Source: a virus
IMG/VR virus record: IMGVR_UViG_3300021424_000003
Span: 55,345-119,344 of that record
Strand: one strand, 5' to 3'
DNA: 64,000 nucleotides
In this document: positions 19,701 to 27,573 of the stretch, one piece after another
Numbering within the stretch: position 1 is the stretch's first letter
How the letters are laid out: each line of letters starts with the position of its first letter
Program-made: the position numbers and the translations under genes
Notes under the pieces: model-generated
Database searches by the model: none
What the model was told of the DNA's origin: nothing
The model's input: only the letters and a program-made list of their open reading frames with translations

Positions 19701-20290
19701 AGGTGGACGGCACCCCTGGCGAGCACCACAGAGGAACTATTCACTTTGCGGTAAATCATTATGTAGGTGGACACGAAGAAAGAACGGGTGGAGCTTCTAC
19801 GGTAATCATCGTTCCAATGACGGAAATGATTGATTCAAATCCAGACTCTCTTGAAAACCTATATCCAATAGATTCGTGGATGGTCCCACCGCCTGGTTCC
19901 GGTCTTAAGGTTCCAAAAGGAAAATTTAAAATAGTTAAAACAAATGGAGACAATGGCGACCAGAAAATAGTTGACGATGCTCTCGTTGAGATGGGGATGA
20001 AGCACCCCATAGAGCCGGGAAGGCTAGAAACAAATACTCGTGGAGCCGCTAAAGCGCTTAATGACATCGCAGCTGAGCTTGGGGCAACCTCCGGGATACA
20101 CAATGGTGCGAGTGTCTCTTCAATGTACGAGGGGGTTACGTTCGATAATGGCTACCCTCTTTATATTTCCCTAGAGGAAATTTCCCGGATAAGCCCGAAC
20201 GGCTCCATAAGAATTGCTGATGGTGATAGATGGACGTCAGCAAAGCCGGCAGATATAACAGAGAACACAAGAGGGGGGATTGATTTCTGA
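13706..20290 (+). CDS. second giant virion-associated protein (2,194 aa) with zincin metallopeptidase motif
   Basis: ATG at 13706 follows a weak GAAAG site and is preferred over an upstream in-frame start inside the previous gene. Features by nucleotide: basic N-terminus; Cys-pair motif CPPG...FTD...NC (14376-14440); an alpha-helical charged region; zincin HEIAH at 15359-15373 followed by EIGAELW (about 15630) as possible third ligand; long coiled coils (15780-16400); Pro/Lys-rich linker (17390-17520); helical Ala/Lys-rich stretch (18780-18960); three R-[FLM]-SSG motifs at 18017, 18422 and 19079; an unknown C-terminal domain (19580-20290). The shared punctuation motif links it functionally to the giant protein at the window start. 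Probably a virion or ejected protein; exact role unknown. Confidence 0.7.
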   Translation: MAGTFTHKTRTLVSPRFVSPLAGRKNFIESAQSFRLSIGASSKTLTLDPDYAVKAAMAGGMALPGQTDDKKRENKGGPPGMKHEVDGYRLMPNETAGPGKVLRLFPSFESRNSAKMEPNFGFLPKSKPVSVEEMKRKLAESPLIRMEKYQINPRNGEKIEGSEKLMDPLYFNRELDRDRNPDLDGIEGKSLGDSIGKIARGNSLIGRVAQGIGVVFDELGKMRCPPGTPAANQFTDANGSNCFGVSLPKLVGKLVELAREAAPEGEERRSAKSLQKRIANFIFDFDNSRFGRVSWYDENGKRMGFGEYRKYRDKGGVAEGERWFVNAMVRAEEEFRRQGERVRELQERLGIDSSDAKRATNADLVETIDKLRENGVINTRLKNRDTPDIVEARIRARLEADPTYKSLSREDKEILVKGDIARYYETERASLEAFIDEVIKNPEHIKDVIDSISYVNGRDEDDGAFSIGGIVGGEKLLGNIDLDITHMMGRQESEMPNLKTNERLRIYAEGGKTEAERVAHLHDFLVNSNAFATNMACMVEGPSGIGRHTMKHEIAHSIQAKALHEYVKNMLATGGSIKIGRREITDPSKLTAGDILKIMRGETSVPLDAIKGLQTRGEAVSFLAGRYIWEANPEGTSSRSMEIGAELWALRSLGLIFGDDVDAALEYMDDFAYGKTFSDRAASDADAIRAVADSYYDAGSRIARDRAERVKERYIEAKNDEIKRLKERAKTMSEDDIIDMLLTLNEDLNVMDEALEGSDETADSLWREVADRDAAIRMIHELTKAWAKRFTVLPSREAMERLEELLADKMADRGTLPPDKVKERAEAVFMETIRTDASSMSMDDLVNAFVDAELSRKAEGLSTEERDVLKKMAGIYRDEYIKRRTSGVDSVDREDAVKELKGKLKEKSKPETIGGDESGGFSGTGPKKKKPAKKFDSHNGKNGARTHAISEREKLLEQATAAERDALVEMGDAENDTGKLLDPETVMGAIAAIARRRRRAQKLGIKDDPKNRYIADLEQQLENILIPFLELMDKSSLSETIEIEATEGIPDEIIQEILRGELTELEHSLLTGRVPTSSNPVGPGKVVIRVPEGSKGIYPDWSFDKEKDDGIQRIVLPSGDVRVAEIREDGTIVLEVVSQKDTEAALDDLVKSVAPGDGSPDTKDWAQRKGAEKKIKRVVDKHINKRREEGRYSEPRVAEPEKTRIEDDNDSVLDIFDFPDEPSDSDPSPDKPKPKPSNPSGGGGSAGEEKPFSWEDFGKPKPKPETPKPKNRPSYGRERRNSTAAINRVVEAGKRDRFPGPGSVARDELQRIQEQLDGTRYTNYSSSARKVTSLMREKFGTDQLSDLTDEQLSELIDDVKKIADGITGDKRSRSGEISLNQKQSMSRLASSLHDFLDIRSMIKNNNYSDPYEGPSRGYLIDWDNIPEIKPYMGGGDRMSSGKKWGSAPSGEVLNRAKKSSRTDELDEIFGMPQSRTERIGMMHEQRNSVLASLRDMLDRVPGAEEELGLNSGGIDPVVLDLIKNSSDEEISEILNTAAKRFHSQIDSRPRVRMRTEELDAFVDNGRYGRESRFSSGGKSRPDIAGVVLKGGLKKRAKDAAISKVIERFDLSEEERDVAEIILDTTLNLRYGPQAALTGLAIELARRGGREVAERTLDKLVENGKITRAQADSVLSKIGRIAPDGLPDRAVDAAVDSLKRATEKAKELAESDSVRAAGEKAKEVAGAAGDKARDAASAARDKTRSVVGRLSRRAKGDRSVADIEALDSPETAFTVGDVIDDPFGLPPSDSSRFSSGATRRKVKNGSVNKETETLTTPVLSDTTDDVYGIRTQKRFSYPVHTIDGQKVSFGGPKEGIADDVERLPINPYAISGLDRTTKEGRDMARKWITARAYHREYGDKNTEPTYVDALLYAASRGDSDAAKELDELSEAGEKIIARMKGEQKEFQLSRFSDQASSARAFGAKKEDLFFVHAVPAKFEPEEDEAGNVIIRPLGDHELKKVDGTPGEHHRGTIHFAVNHYVGGHEERTGGASTVIIVPMTEMIDSNPDSLENLYPIDSWMVPPPGSGLKVPKGKFKIVKTNGDNGDQKIVDDALVEMGMKHPIEPGRLETNTRGAAKALNDIAAELGATSGIHNGASVSSMYEGVTFDNGYPLYISLEEISRISPNGSIRIADGDRWTSAKPADITENTRGGIDF
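18017..19093 (+). repeat. three R-[FLM]-SSG motifs in the second giant protein
   Basis: RMSSGK core at 18017-18031, RFSSGG core at 18422-18436 and RFSSGA core at 19079-19093. They match the 20-copy motif of the first giant protein and lie in its C-terminal third, bracketing an Ala-rich helical region. Confidence 0.85.
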
Positions 20291-20490
20291 TGGATAACAA
20301 AATACCATCAACCCCAGAAGACGTTCCATTTGGCGACTGGAATCCATTCACAGTGTCTTCAGAGCCGTCGGGGGCTTCTTCACGGAGACTTGACAGAAGA
20401 ACAGCATTCAAGAATCCCAAAAAAGAAATTCGCAAAAGGAAAGGAATGGTGGCCAAAAGGACATCGTTCACTGGTAACAAAGATGACTGA
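20290..20490 (+). CDS. small basic protein, unknown
   Basis: 66 aa. ATG at 20290 overlaps the final base of the preceding stop, and its own TGA overlaps the next ATG at 20483, so translation is coupled. The C-terminal half is strongly basic (FKNPKKEIRKRKG). No family recognised; probably a virion-region accessory protein. Confidence 0.6.
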   Translation: MDNKIPSTPEDVPFGDWNPFTVSSEPSGASSRRLDRRTAFKNPKKEIRKRKGMVAKRTSFTGNKDD

Positions 20491-21478
20491 GTACATAAGG
20501 AAGAGATACGAGTCAAGACTCGGCATACCGGATGGGGCCCCAGACGAACTAAGACCAGTTATCGGCTATGTGCGCAATAAGTCAAACGACAAAAAAGTTG
20601 AGTCGAACGCAAAAAGAGACACCAATCCGTGGAGTACTGCCCCAATAGAAGAGGGGGATATTTCACCAAATGGTGAAGTCACGCTTCAGGGCGAAATAGA
20701 AGTAATACTGAAGCCAGAAATTTCTGGAAGAACAGCCTACATGCGCGGCGACAGCATGGAAACTGGCGGAAGACCAGTGGCGATGCGTTCGGAAGATTCT
20801 GAAGAAATACTCGACGCCCTAATACATGACGATGGCGCAGACTCTAAGAAGAATATGGCTAGAACAATTATCGGACTGCTAAAGGCGTCTATCGACGATG
20901 ACTTCTCTGGTCTAAATGCCCTCCCCGACAAAGAGGGAAGAATGCCACCGGTAGGCAAAGATGACCCATCTAAAGACAGAGCGCATGAAACCTACGAAGC
21001 ACAAATACTTGGCGGCTTCCTTAAAGAAGACGTTCAGGGAATACACTTCCCCTATACGAAAGTTTCTCAAATAGCGGAATCATTGGACATATCAGATTTC
21101 GCTAATGACAAGTTGTTCATGGACAGGGCAAAGCGTCTAGCCCCATCAATAGAGCCATCACTCATAGTTTCGGCCATAACCGAAAAGGGTCCAATAAACA
21201 CCCCTTCTATGCAGAAGTTGCGTGAATATAGAACAGCCAGAAACGTACGGAAAAAGTATGAAAAGTCTGGAATTGGCTATATCAAGTTTTCGCACCCGGA
21301 GGGTAGAAATATAGAGGACCCTAGAAACTACGACAAAATGGCTAGACCGTCAGACGACGTAGAGACAATCATCAAGTCCTTGATAGTCAAGGAGATTGAC
21401 GACATGATTAAAAGCTCCATATCCAAGGGGTTTGGCTTTGAAGGCAAAGTAAAAAAACCAGAAGGGGCTAAGAAATGA
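20483..21478 (+). CDS. conserved-type phage structural-region protein, unknown function
   Basis: 331 aa. The ATG at 20483 overlaps the previous stop and is chosen over a longer frame that would run through the 66-aa gene. A central region (about residues 60-170) has alternating strands (EIEVILKPEISGRTAY, then HETYEAQILGGF) of the kind seen in some phage ADP-ribosyltransferase-like or minor-capsid domains; this is only a resemblance. The C-terminus is basic. Tightly coupled to its neighbours in the operon. Confidence 0.6.
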   Translation: MTEYIRKRYESRLGIPDGAPDELRPVIGYVRNKSNDKKVESNAKRDTNPWSTAPIEEGDISPNGEVTLQGEIEVILKPEISGRTAYMRGDSMETGGRPVAMRSEDSEEILDALIHDDGADSKKNMARTIIGLLKASIDDDFSGLNALPDKEGRMPPVGKDDPSKDRAHETYEAQILGGFLKEDVQGIHFPYTKVSQIAESLDISDFANDKLFMDRAKRLAPSIEPSLIVSAITEKGPINTPSMQKLREYRTARNVRKKYEKSGIGYIKFSHPEGRNIEDPRNYDKMARPSDDVETIIKSLIVKEIDDMIKSSISKGFGFEGKVKKPEGAKK

Positions 21479-21921
21479 ACAAAGTTTTAGTCGCTTATGT
21501 CGGTGATTCAAAGCTCTACTACATAGTCGGCACTAGTCCAGGAGAAAAGGATGGCTCCCTCGTCGGCAGGGACGGCAAGAGTAAGGATGTAAACGTATTT
21601 TCTTACCTATCGAAGACATCGGGGATAACCAAAATCTCTTCCTCCCCTTTTCATAAGTTCTTCTGGGATGGTGATTCTGACCCAAGGAAACGCGCGATGT
21701 GGAAAGAGGTGTTTGTCCTCAAAATAGAAGACATACCAAAAGAGATGCTTGAAGGGGTAGTCGTATCAGACGGCAAGTCGCAAAAAAGAAAAGCCGTCAT
21801 AGACAAAAAGGCCGCAGACTTTGCCAACGGGAATATCCGTGTTCTCGTTAATGACAGACTAATATCGTCTAAAATGATTAAATCAGAAGTTTTACGCTCG
21901 GAAAATATGAGGCGGGACTAA
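21475..21921 (+). CDS. hypothetical protein in virion operon
   Basis: 148 aa, ATGA overlap with the preceding gene. Begins with a beta-rich segment (KVLVAYVGDSKLYYIVG) and ends basic. No recognised domain. Same strand and coupling as adjacent structural-region genes. Confidence 0.6.
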   Translation: MNKVLVAYVGDSKLYYIVGTSPGEKDGSLVGRDGKSKDVNVFSYLSKTSGITKISSSPFHKFFWDGDSDPRKRAMWKEVFVLKIEDIPKEMLEGVVVSDGKSQKRKAVIDKKAADFANGNIRVLVNDRLISSKMIKSEVLRSENMRRD

Positions 21922-22560
21922 ATGTCAATAGAATTTGAGAAAAAGGCACCCGGCGAAGGGGTGCTCCCAGATTTCATCCCGCAGGAGCTCATAACCGGCG
22001 ACATTCTGAGGGGCTACGGTCCTCGCCGTGGGAATCTAGAGAGACTTCTCCGCTATTGGAGACCAATCATGAGAAAACCTGGCGGGTTCCGCAGGTGCAG
22101 GGTCATTCTCGCGAACCATCCTGAACTATATCCACTAGAAAGAATTTGCGCCTGGCTCCACCACGAAACAACTGGACTTTGGCCAAATGAGGGCTGTCAC
22201 CACCCGGGGATGAAGAATTGTAAAGGCAAACTAAGGAAGAGGAACTGGGGTAATGCCCAGTTTAATGCCCGTCTAAGGAAGCTCAGGGGCGGCAAAAAGA
22301 AGGACGCATTCGGGGAGGAGATGTTCTTTTCCGACTTCTACGAATACAAGAGCGACGAAATGCAAAATTACGTTGTAACAGAGGCGGATTTTAAGCATGC
22401 CATTTCTGTTCTTCTTGACTTTGTGGAACTTGAACCGGTATTTGTGAAAGAACTACGCGATGTTTCTAACTGGGAAATTGAGGCAGAATTAGACAACGGC
22501 GAATTTAAAATTCTGCCATTCGATTACGAAATGATTGAAGACTGCTGCGATGAAAAATGA
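21922..22560 (+). CDS. conserved hypothetical protein with His/Cys-rich centre
   Basis: 212 aa, starting directly after the previous stop. The centre contains YWRPIMRKPGGFRRC, then LANHPELYPLERICAWLHHE and GCHHPGMKNC, a combination I associate with uncharacterised actinophage virion-region proteins. The CHH...C cluster may bind metal. Acidic C-terminus. Function unknown. Confidence 0.65.
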   Translation: MSIEFEKKAPGEGVLPDFIPQELITGDILRGYGPRRGNLERLLRYWRPIMRKPGGFRRCRVILANHPELYPLERICAWLHHETTGLWPNEGCHHPGMKNCKGKLRKRNWGNAQFNARLRKLRGGKKKDAFGEEMFFSDFYEYKSDEMQNYVVTEADFKHAISVLLDFVELEPVFVKELRDVSNWEIEAELDNGEFKILPFDYEMIEDCCDEK

Positions 22561-24583
22561 GGACTTCTCGGAATGTTGCGGAGAAAAGCCTGCAACTATA
22601 ACAAGATTTATAGTCGCTGACCTTTCGAAAAAGGCACTTAACGTTTTTAAGGACGTTGCCTCGTCGAATAAGTCAGTAGTCGAATATAAGGCTTCCGTTA
22701 ACCGGTCTAGCTCAATGCGTTCGTACTCCAGAAAAACTATTACCGCAGAGTCTGGGATAGAGACGAAAATTACAGCGCGGCAGGTTGGCCGCTCTATTGT
22801 CTCCACAATAATTCCGGGCGACGTTAGCCCAATTCGTTCACCAATCCGCTCCGCAGTGTGGAGAACAATCACCCCAGGACTACCTGGTGGTGGTGGAGGG
22901 GGAACTGTTCCTGGCCGCAATAGGGGGTACAGATGTCCCGAGGGATATCAGTACGGTGGAAGGTTTACCGACTCAAGACTTTCAACATGCGGCGCAAAGC
23001 TATTTGACATACCTTCACCATTGGGGTTGGCGTTATCTGCGGTCAGGAGAGCAATTCGTGGCCCTGCAGCAATGCCGGGAGTCACTGGTGAAATATTGGG
23101 GGGCGCTCCATCTCCAGGGAACATAATAGTTTCACGCGACCCTAATACGGTTATTCCTAAAGTTTCTGCCTATAACCAAAAAGCGGCGCTCGCCCGTATA
23201 AAAGAGATGGTAGAAGGTCTATCTAACCATAGGTCTCGAGCCGCAAGAATGGTTAGAAGAGATGGTTTTGTTCTTGAGCCAGTAGTGCCAGCAAGAGTTC
23301 TTCGCTCCGTCCCGGACAACAGGGATATGGAGGGGGCTACCTATCTCCTATCTGCCTTTTCCGCCAAGGATTTTGGCAACGACGAAATGGGGCTCCTATC
23401 CAACACTGGGATTAGTTCAGTGATGTATGTAATGCCCGGGGGTTCTGTAATTTCCCTATCTAAAGCCCGTGAATTGACTGTTGGGGAAAGAAGAAAACTG
23501 GGCAAAACAATCAAGGTTGCCGAACGCATGATTAATAGCAAAGACCCAGCAGCACGCCTCAAGTATGTTGCTGATGAAATGGGCGACGGTATTTCCTATT
23601 CTGAAAAGTTCGTCGGAATAAAAAATCCAAACGAAATAATAAACGGCAAGCCAAATTGGACAAAATACGCATTTGATATGTCCAGGATGAAGTCTCCCAA
23701 AAAGGCTCCCAACTTTGAGTCAACGAAAGATACAGATAGTGCGAGGGCTGCCGGTTCAAAAATAAAATCTGTTGATGAAGCGCTTGAGCATGTAGCAAAT
23801 GGCGGCTCCCTATCGGATATTGATTCTTCAATACTGGGAACTGTTCTCGCTAAATCAGACACCATAGCTAAACAGCGAATAGATGCGAAGCAAACAGTTG
23901 TAGTGGTAGGCAATAGAAAGTACGTTTTCTATACAAGACCTGACTATAAATTCCAGCACCTTGCTGAGCGTTTTGCTTCAGACGTACAGCAGCATCTTGG
24001 ACTCGAGTCTCCAGATGTTCTTTTTGTTGGTAAGGCTGGTGACAGGAGGCAGTACCTAAGAGAAGATATAGAAACATCTATACCTGGGGCAACATTCAAC
24101 CCAAATGCAAAAATGTCAGATTTTAAACCGCAAGACGTAGCAAGAATGATGATTTCTGACATTCTTACAGACCAGCGCGGCAGGCCGATGACTTCAGTTT
24201 ATGGAGTAACAACAATGGACGGCGAAGTACCGGTCCTTGCGCAGAACTTCACTTCCGGTCTCGTTGACTTAAGCAAAATAGAAATTACAAAACGCATGAA
24301 GCTAGGAATAGCTGGTCTTTATGGCGTAGAGGGCACAGTTGACTACTCTAAATACTATAAAGAACTAAAAATAGAGCAACAAATAGTCTTCAGAAAATTC
24401 CTTGATTCGCTCATCAGGAGAGCAAGAGAGTTTGAAGTAAGAGAACTAAGGAGAAAACTAAATATCGGGGGCCTATCGGACGGGGAGAAACAGCATCTTG
24501 AGATAATCGGAAAAATATACGCTATAAGACTCGATTTATTGACCTCGAGCAAGCGCTCAATTATTGATTATTTGCGAGGATAA
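22550..24583 (+). CDS. structural-region protein with Cys-pair FTD motif
   Basis: About 677 aa. ATG at 22550 gives an 11-bp overlap with the previous gene; ATG at 22535 is an alternative. A Gly-rich linker (22885-22920) leads to a motif RCPEGYQYGGRFTD...STCG (22931-22995), paralleling one in the second giant protein. The rest is helical and basic, with a LGLESPDVLFVGK segment near 24000. No enzyme signature. Likely virion component; unproven. Confidence 0.6.
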   Translation: MKNEDFSECCGEKPATITRFIVADLSKKALNVFKDVASSNKSVVEYKASVNRSSSMRSYSRKTITAESGIETKITARQVGRSIVSTIIPGDVSPIRSPIRSAVWRTITPGLPGGGGGGTVPGRNRGYRCPEGYQYGGRFTDSRLSTCGAKLFDIPSPLGLALSAVRRAIRGPAAMPGVTGEILGGAPSPGNIIVSRDPNTVIPKVSAYNQKAALARIKEMVEGLSNHRSRAARMVRRDGFVLEPVVPARVLRSVPDNRDMEGATYLLSAFSAKDFGNDEMGLLSNTGISSVMYVMPGGSVISLSKARELTVGERRKLGKTIKVAERMINSKDPAARLKYVADEMGDGISYSEKFVGIKNPNEIINGKPNWTKYAFDMSRMKSPKKAPNFESTKDTDSARAAGSKIKSVDEALEHVANGGSLSDIDSSILGTVLAKSDTIAKQRIDAKQTVVVVGNRKYVFYTRPDYKFQHLAERFASDVQQHLGLESPDVLFVGKAGDRRQYLREDIETSIPGATFNPNAKMSDFKPQDVARMMISDILTDQRGRPMTSVYGVTTMDGEVPVLAQNFTSGLVDLSKIEITKRMKLGIAGLYGVEGTVDYSKYYKELKIEQQIVFRKFLDSLIRRAREFEVRELRRKLNIGGLSDGEKQHLEIIGKIYAIRLDLLTSSKRSIIDYLRG

Positions 24584-24586
24584 ATT

Positions 24587-25318
24587 ATGAAACTTTTCTC
24601 ACTTATTTATGACCCGATAACATCGTCGCCATTCGCAGTAATGATTAAGTCGTCACCAAACGATGAATCAATACTTGCGATAACAGATAGAGCTAAAGAG
24701 ACATATTTTTCCTATGGTTACTCTTTTGTTCCAGAGGGAATGGTAAAGACTCCATATGGACCGCTAACGGCGAAAGCTCAAGAAAAAGTCTCATCCATGA
24801 TTGCCGGCGATGATTTTTTTCCCCTTTCGGAAATTAGAGAAATGCTAAGTCCCACATATGTGTATGTTGGTAGAAAAATGACGAACATTACAGCGAACGA
24901 GAAATCGGTGAACTTCAAAAGGAATAGTCATGGATTCTCGCAGGGCAGCCTCGATTATAGAACTACGCTATTTATCACTCATAGCAAGCAAATTTCAGCA
25001 TTGTCACACATGAAAGCGTCGCATGTGTTCTTCGACCCCATAACAAATAGGCCTTCTGTTTTACCAAACGATGCTGGCTATGGATATGAAGGAGAGAGAA
25101 TAGAGACATCGGTTGGTCGGTCTTCTGCAAGAAGAATGGGGCTCGCATCAAAGAATTACCTGCCAGTCCCATACTCAACAAATAGCCGCATAAATCGAAG
25201 GGTAAAAAGTCTCATAGGTGTCGATTACGTCGTCGGACAGGGAAAATCGATACAGGCGAGAATCTTTGAATCAAAAATCGAATACTCCAGACGTAGGGGC
25301 AGAAATGGCCAGGGATAA
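24587..25318 (+). CDS. hypothetical structural-region protein
   Basis: 243 aa, three bases after the preceding stop. Mixed alpha/beta with a basic C-terminus (INRRVKSL...SRRRGRNGQG). Not recognised. It sits between the Cys-motif protein and a Cys-repeat protein in the same operon. Confidence 0.6.
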   Translation: MKLFSLIYDPITSSPFAVMIKSSPNDESILAITDRAKETYFSYGYSFVPEGMVKTPYGPLTAKAQEKVSSMIAGDDFFPLSEIREMLSPTYVYVGRKMTNITANEKSVNFKRNSHGFSQGSLDYRTTLFITHSKQISALSHMKASHVFFDPITNRPSVLPNDAGYGYEGERIETSVGRSSARRMGLASKNYLPVPYSTNSRINRRVKSLIGVDYVVGQGKSIQARIFESKIEYSRRRGRNGQG

Positions 25319-25955
25319 GAACAAGAAGAAAAGAGTCCTTTCTGGCGATTTAGCTAAAAAGGAAGCAATCAGAATGGCCGAAATACTCGGATGTTCTGGA
25401 ATTCATCAGGACAAAAATGGAAACTGGGTGCCGTGCTCTTCTCATGAGGAATTACAGAAAATTTCTAACGCTGCTGAGTCTGACGAGACTTTCAAGGAAA
25501 ACAAGGACTCGGGATACGGCGGAAAATCCGAAAAACCAAAAAGATTCAGAAGAGGCAAAAAAGCAAGAAGAAGAGGTGACGACTGGGAGAACCTTGAGGA
25601 AAGGGGTCCAATATCAATTGACACGCTTCCCGGCGGGGGCCTTGTTTCCGGGGGCCTTGTCAGCAAGGCGGAATCTCGCAAGGGGCCGGAATATGTTAGA
25701 GACAACGACCCAGACGTATTTGTGGACCCGGAGTCGGCTAAATTCCGCTCGAGACAGCTTGGGTGTATAGGGATAAGCAGAAGAATATCCAAAACAGGCA
25801 GAGCAGTATGGATGCCATGCAGCAACATGAGCGACTATGCCCGTGTCGCAGGCTCAACTTCGTTGGGCAGGAGGGGAAGAGTGGCGGAATTTGAGCGTTC
25901 CGTGAGAACAATAGTCTCGCGAGAACTAGATAAGCGTAAGAAAAAAAATCGCTAA
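25305..25955 (+). CDS. basic protein with duplicated Cys motif (LGC-G-I...W-PC)
   Basis: 216 aa. The ATG at 25305 overlaps the previous gene by 14 bp and is preferred over a longer upstream frame. Two copies of the pattern L-G-C-x-G-I-x(7-9)-W-x-P-C: ILGCSGIHQDKNGNWVPC near 25387 and QLGCIGI...WMPC near 25757. The paired cysteines could form disulfides or bind metal. Very basic between and after the repeats. Last gene before the capsid regulatory region; probably structural. Function unknown. Confidence 0.6.
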   Translation: MARDKNKKKRVLSGDLAKKEAIRMAEILGCSGIHQDKNGNWVPCSSHEELQKISNAAESDETFKENKDSGYGGKSEKPKRFRRGKKARRRGDDWENLEERGPISIDTLPGGGLVSGGLVSKAESRKGPEYVRDNDPDVFVDPESAKFRSRQLGCIGISRRISKTGRAVWMPCSNMSDYARVAGSTSLGRRGRVAEFERSVRTIVSRELDKRKKKNR

Positions 25956-25956
25956 A

Positions 25957-26095
25957 AGATTTACACACAAAAGTTGTAAATTTAAGTAGTTACACTAATA
26001 GGTGTAAATCTCTGTTATGTTTATCTAACAGCGCTGGGTGCTTACCTAAGCCGAAGCAAAAATCCACCCATCTCACTTCACAAGAGGTAAACACA
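25957..26095 (+). promoter_or_regulatory. capsid-gene regulatory region with inverted repeats and RBS
   Basis: 140 bp AT-rich gap. AGATTTACAC (25957-25966) is the exact inverse of GTGTAAATCT (26002-26011), with partial copies GTTGTAAATT and GTTACAC between them. CAGCGCTG at 26029-26036 is a palindrome. GAGG lies just upstream of the capsid ATG at 26096. This is the largest untranslated gap in the virion region and should hold the capsid promoter and possibly an operator. Confidence 0.5.
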
Positions 26096-27427
26096 ATGTC
26101 GCAAGACAAATCAAGAATCGATGAGCTCCAAGCAGCTCTCCGTCAGAAAATGTCAGACAACAAGGCAATCGCCGACTCCTTCAGAATCGAAGACGGCGCT
26201 GTTGTTGTTTCTGCTGAGCAGAAGTCAGCGTTCGACAAGAACATGGCCGACATCAAGGAAATCAAGAGCCTAATCTCTGGACTTGAGGACATGTCGCAGG
26301 TTACTGCGTGGTCAGCAGAGCCACAAGAGACAGTTTCCGGTGCATTTGCTGCCGCGCAAAGCGAAATGCAGCAACTCACATCACGCGAAATCAAGACCAT
26401 CGGTGAGATGTTCCTTGATTCACCAGAGTTCAAGTCACTGAACAATGGTCGTAATGGCGCAAACATGTCCGCTCCGTGGCAGGCTGGCGTTTCGCTGACC
26501 GGCTATAACGTCAAGGATGTCTTCTCGGCACTGCCGACTGGCACCCCTGGTTCATTCGGCACAATCCAGCGTGACCCGATGGTTACTCCTCCAATGCGCA
26601 CAAAGCGTGTTCGCGACCTGTTCCCAGTTCGCACCACGACCGCAGCGGTTATCGAGTACTTCCGTCAGCTCGGCTTCACTACCATTTCGGGGGGCGGCAC
26701 AAACAATGCTGCCGCAGTCGCTGAAAGAACCGGCGCCGCTTTTGCACTTAAGCCGCAGTCGTCGTTCCAGTTCGTTGGTGAGCAGGCTCCAGTTCGCACC
26801 CTTGCGCACTGGGAGGCAGCACACCGCAACGTTCTGGCTGATGAACCGCAGCTGCGTTCAATCATCGACAACGAGCTGATGTACGGTCTACGTCTCCTTG
26901 AGGACTCGCAAATTCTCAACGGCAGCGGCACCGGCGAGAACCTGACTGGTGTTCTTCAGACCTCAGGCATCCAGGAGTACGACTGGTCAGACGGTGCGTC
27001 AACTCCGGTTGCAGACACGAAAGCTGACGCTCTGCGTCGCGCGGCGACACTGTCGTTCCTCGCGTACTACGAGCCAACCGGCATCGTTCTTCACCCGAAC
27101 GACTGGGAAGACATCGAGCTAGCCAAGGATGCCAACGGCCAGTACCTCATCGCGGTTTCGGTCGCGTTGGGTGGCGAGCCGAAGGTTTGGCGTATGCCAA
27201 TCGTCGACACTCCGGCCATGACCGAGGGCACGGCTCTCGTCGGCGCCTTCGGCACCGGCGCTCAGCTGTACGACCGCGAGCAGGCAAGCATCCGAATCTC
27301 AGAGCAGCACTCGGACTTCTTCGTCCGTAACGCCATCGTCATCCTCGCGGAGCAAAGACTGGCACTCGCCGTCAAGCGCCCAGAGGCTTTCGTTAAGGTG
27401 ACGTTCGACGAGGCACCTGGGGCCTGA
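26096..27427 (+). CDS. major capsid protein, HK97 fold
   Basis: 443 aa. The N-terminus (residues 1-90) is a helical delta-like region. The remainder matches phage major capsid proteins of the HK97 family: long helix EPQLRSIIDNELMYGLRLLE, then ILNGSGTGENLTGVL, LHPNDWEDIELAKD, the GEPKVWRMPIVDT loop and a C-terminal VRNAIVILAEQRLALAV strand. It forms the icosahedral shell. Codon choice differs from its neighbours: Arg is mainly CGT/CGC and many third positions are C or G, as expected of the most highly expressed gene. It is flanked by its own regulatory region and a strong terminator. No separate maturation protease is evident nearby. Confidence 0.93.
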   Translation: MSQDKSRIDELQAALRQKMSDNKAIADSFRIEDGAVVVSAEQKSAFDKNMADIKEIKSLISGLEDMSQVTAWSAEPQETVSGAFAAAQSEMQQLTSREIKTIGEMFLDSPEFKSLNNGRNGANMSAPWQAGVSLTGYNVKDVFSALPTGTPGSFGTIQRDPMVTPPMRTKRVRDLFPVRTTTAAVIEYFRQLGFTTISGGGTNNAAAVAERTGAAFALKPQSSFQFVGEQAPVRTLAHWEAAHRNVLADEPQLRSIIDNELMYGLRLLEDSQILNGSGTGENLTGVLQTSGIQEYDWSDGASTPVADTKADALRRAATLSFLAYYEPTGIVLHPNDWEDIELAKDANGQYLIAVSVALGGEPKVWRMPIVDTPAMTEGTALVGAFGTGAQLYDREQASIRISEQHSDFFVRNAIVILAEQRLALAVKRPEAFVKVTFDEAPGA

Positions 27428-27449
27428 GCCTAAATAATTAATAGCGAGA

Positions 27450-27491
27450 GCCCCACCGAAGCTGAAAAGCGGAGGTGGGGCCTTTCGCATT
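27450..27491 (+). terminator. Rho-independent-type terminator after capsid gene
   Basis: GCCCCACC (27450-27457) pairs with GGTGGGGC (27474-27481), 8 bp, 16-nt loop, followed by a CTTTCGCATTT tract. It isolates the capsid transcript. Confidence 0.85.
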
Positions 27492-27521
27492 TATGGGACA
27501 TTTATACTGATGTTTATGGGA

Positions 27522-27527
27522 TAATGT
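27522..27527 (+). promoter_or_regulatory. candidate -10 for the 27574 operon
   Basis: TAATGT at 27522-27527 follows two copies of TTTATGGGA (27491 and 27513 region). The start codon is 46 bp downstream, preceded by AGGAAGCG. No clear -35. Confidence 0.4.
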
Positions 27528-27573
27528 TTTACCCGTGCACACCACTTAACGGTCATAGGCAGGAAGCGCTTCG

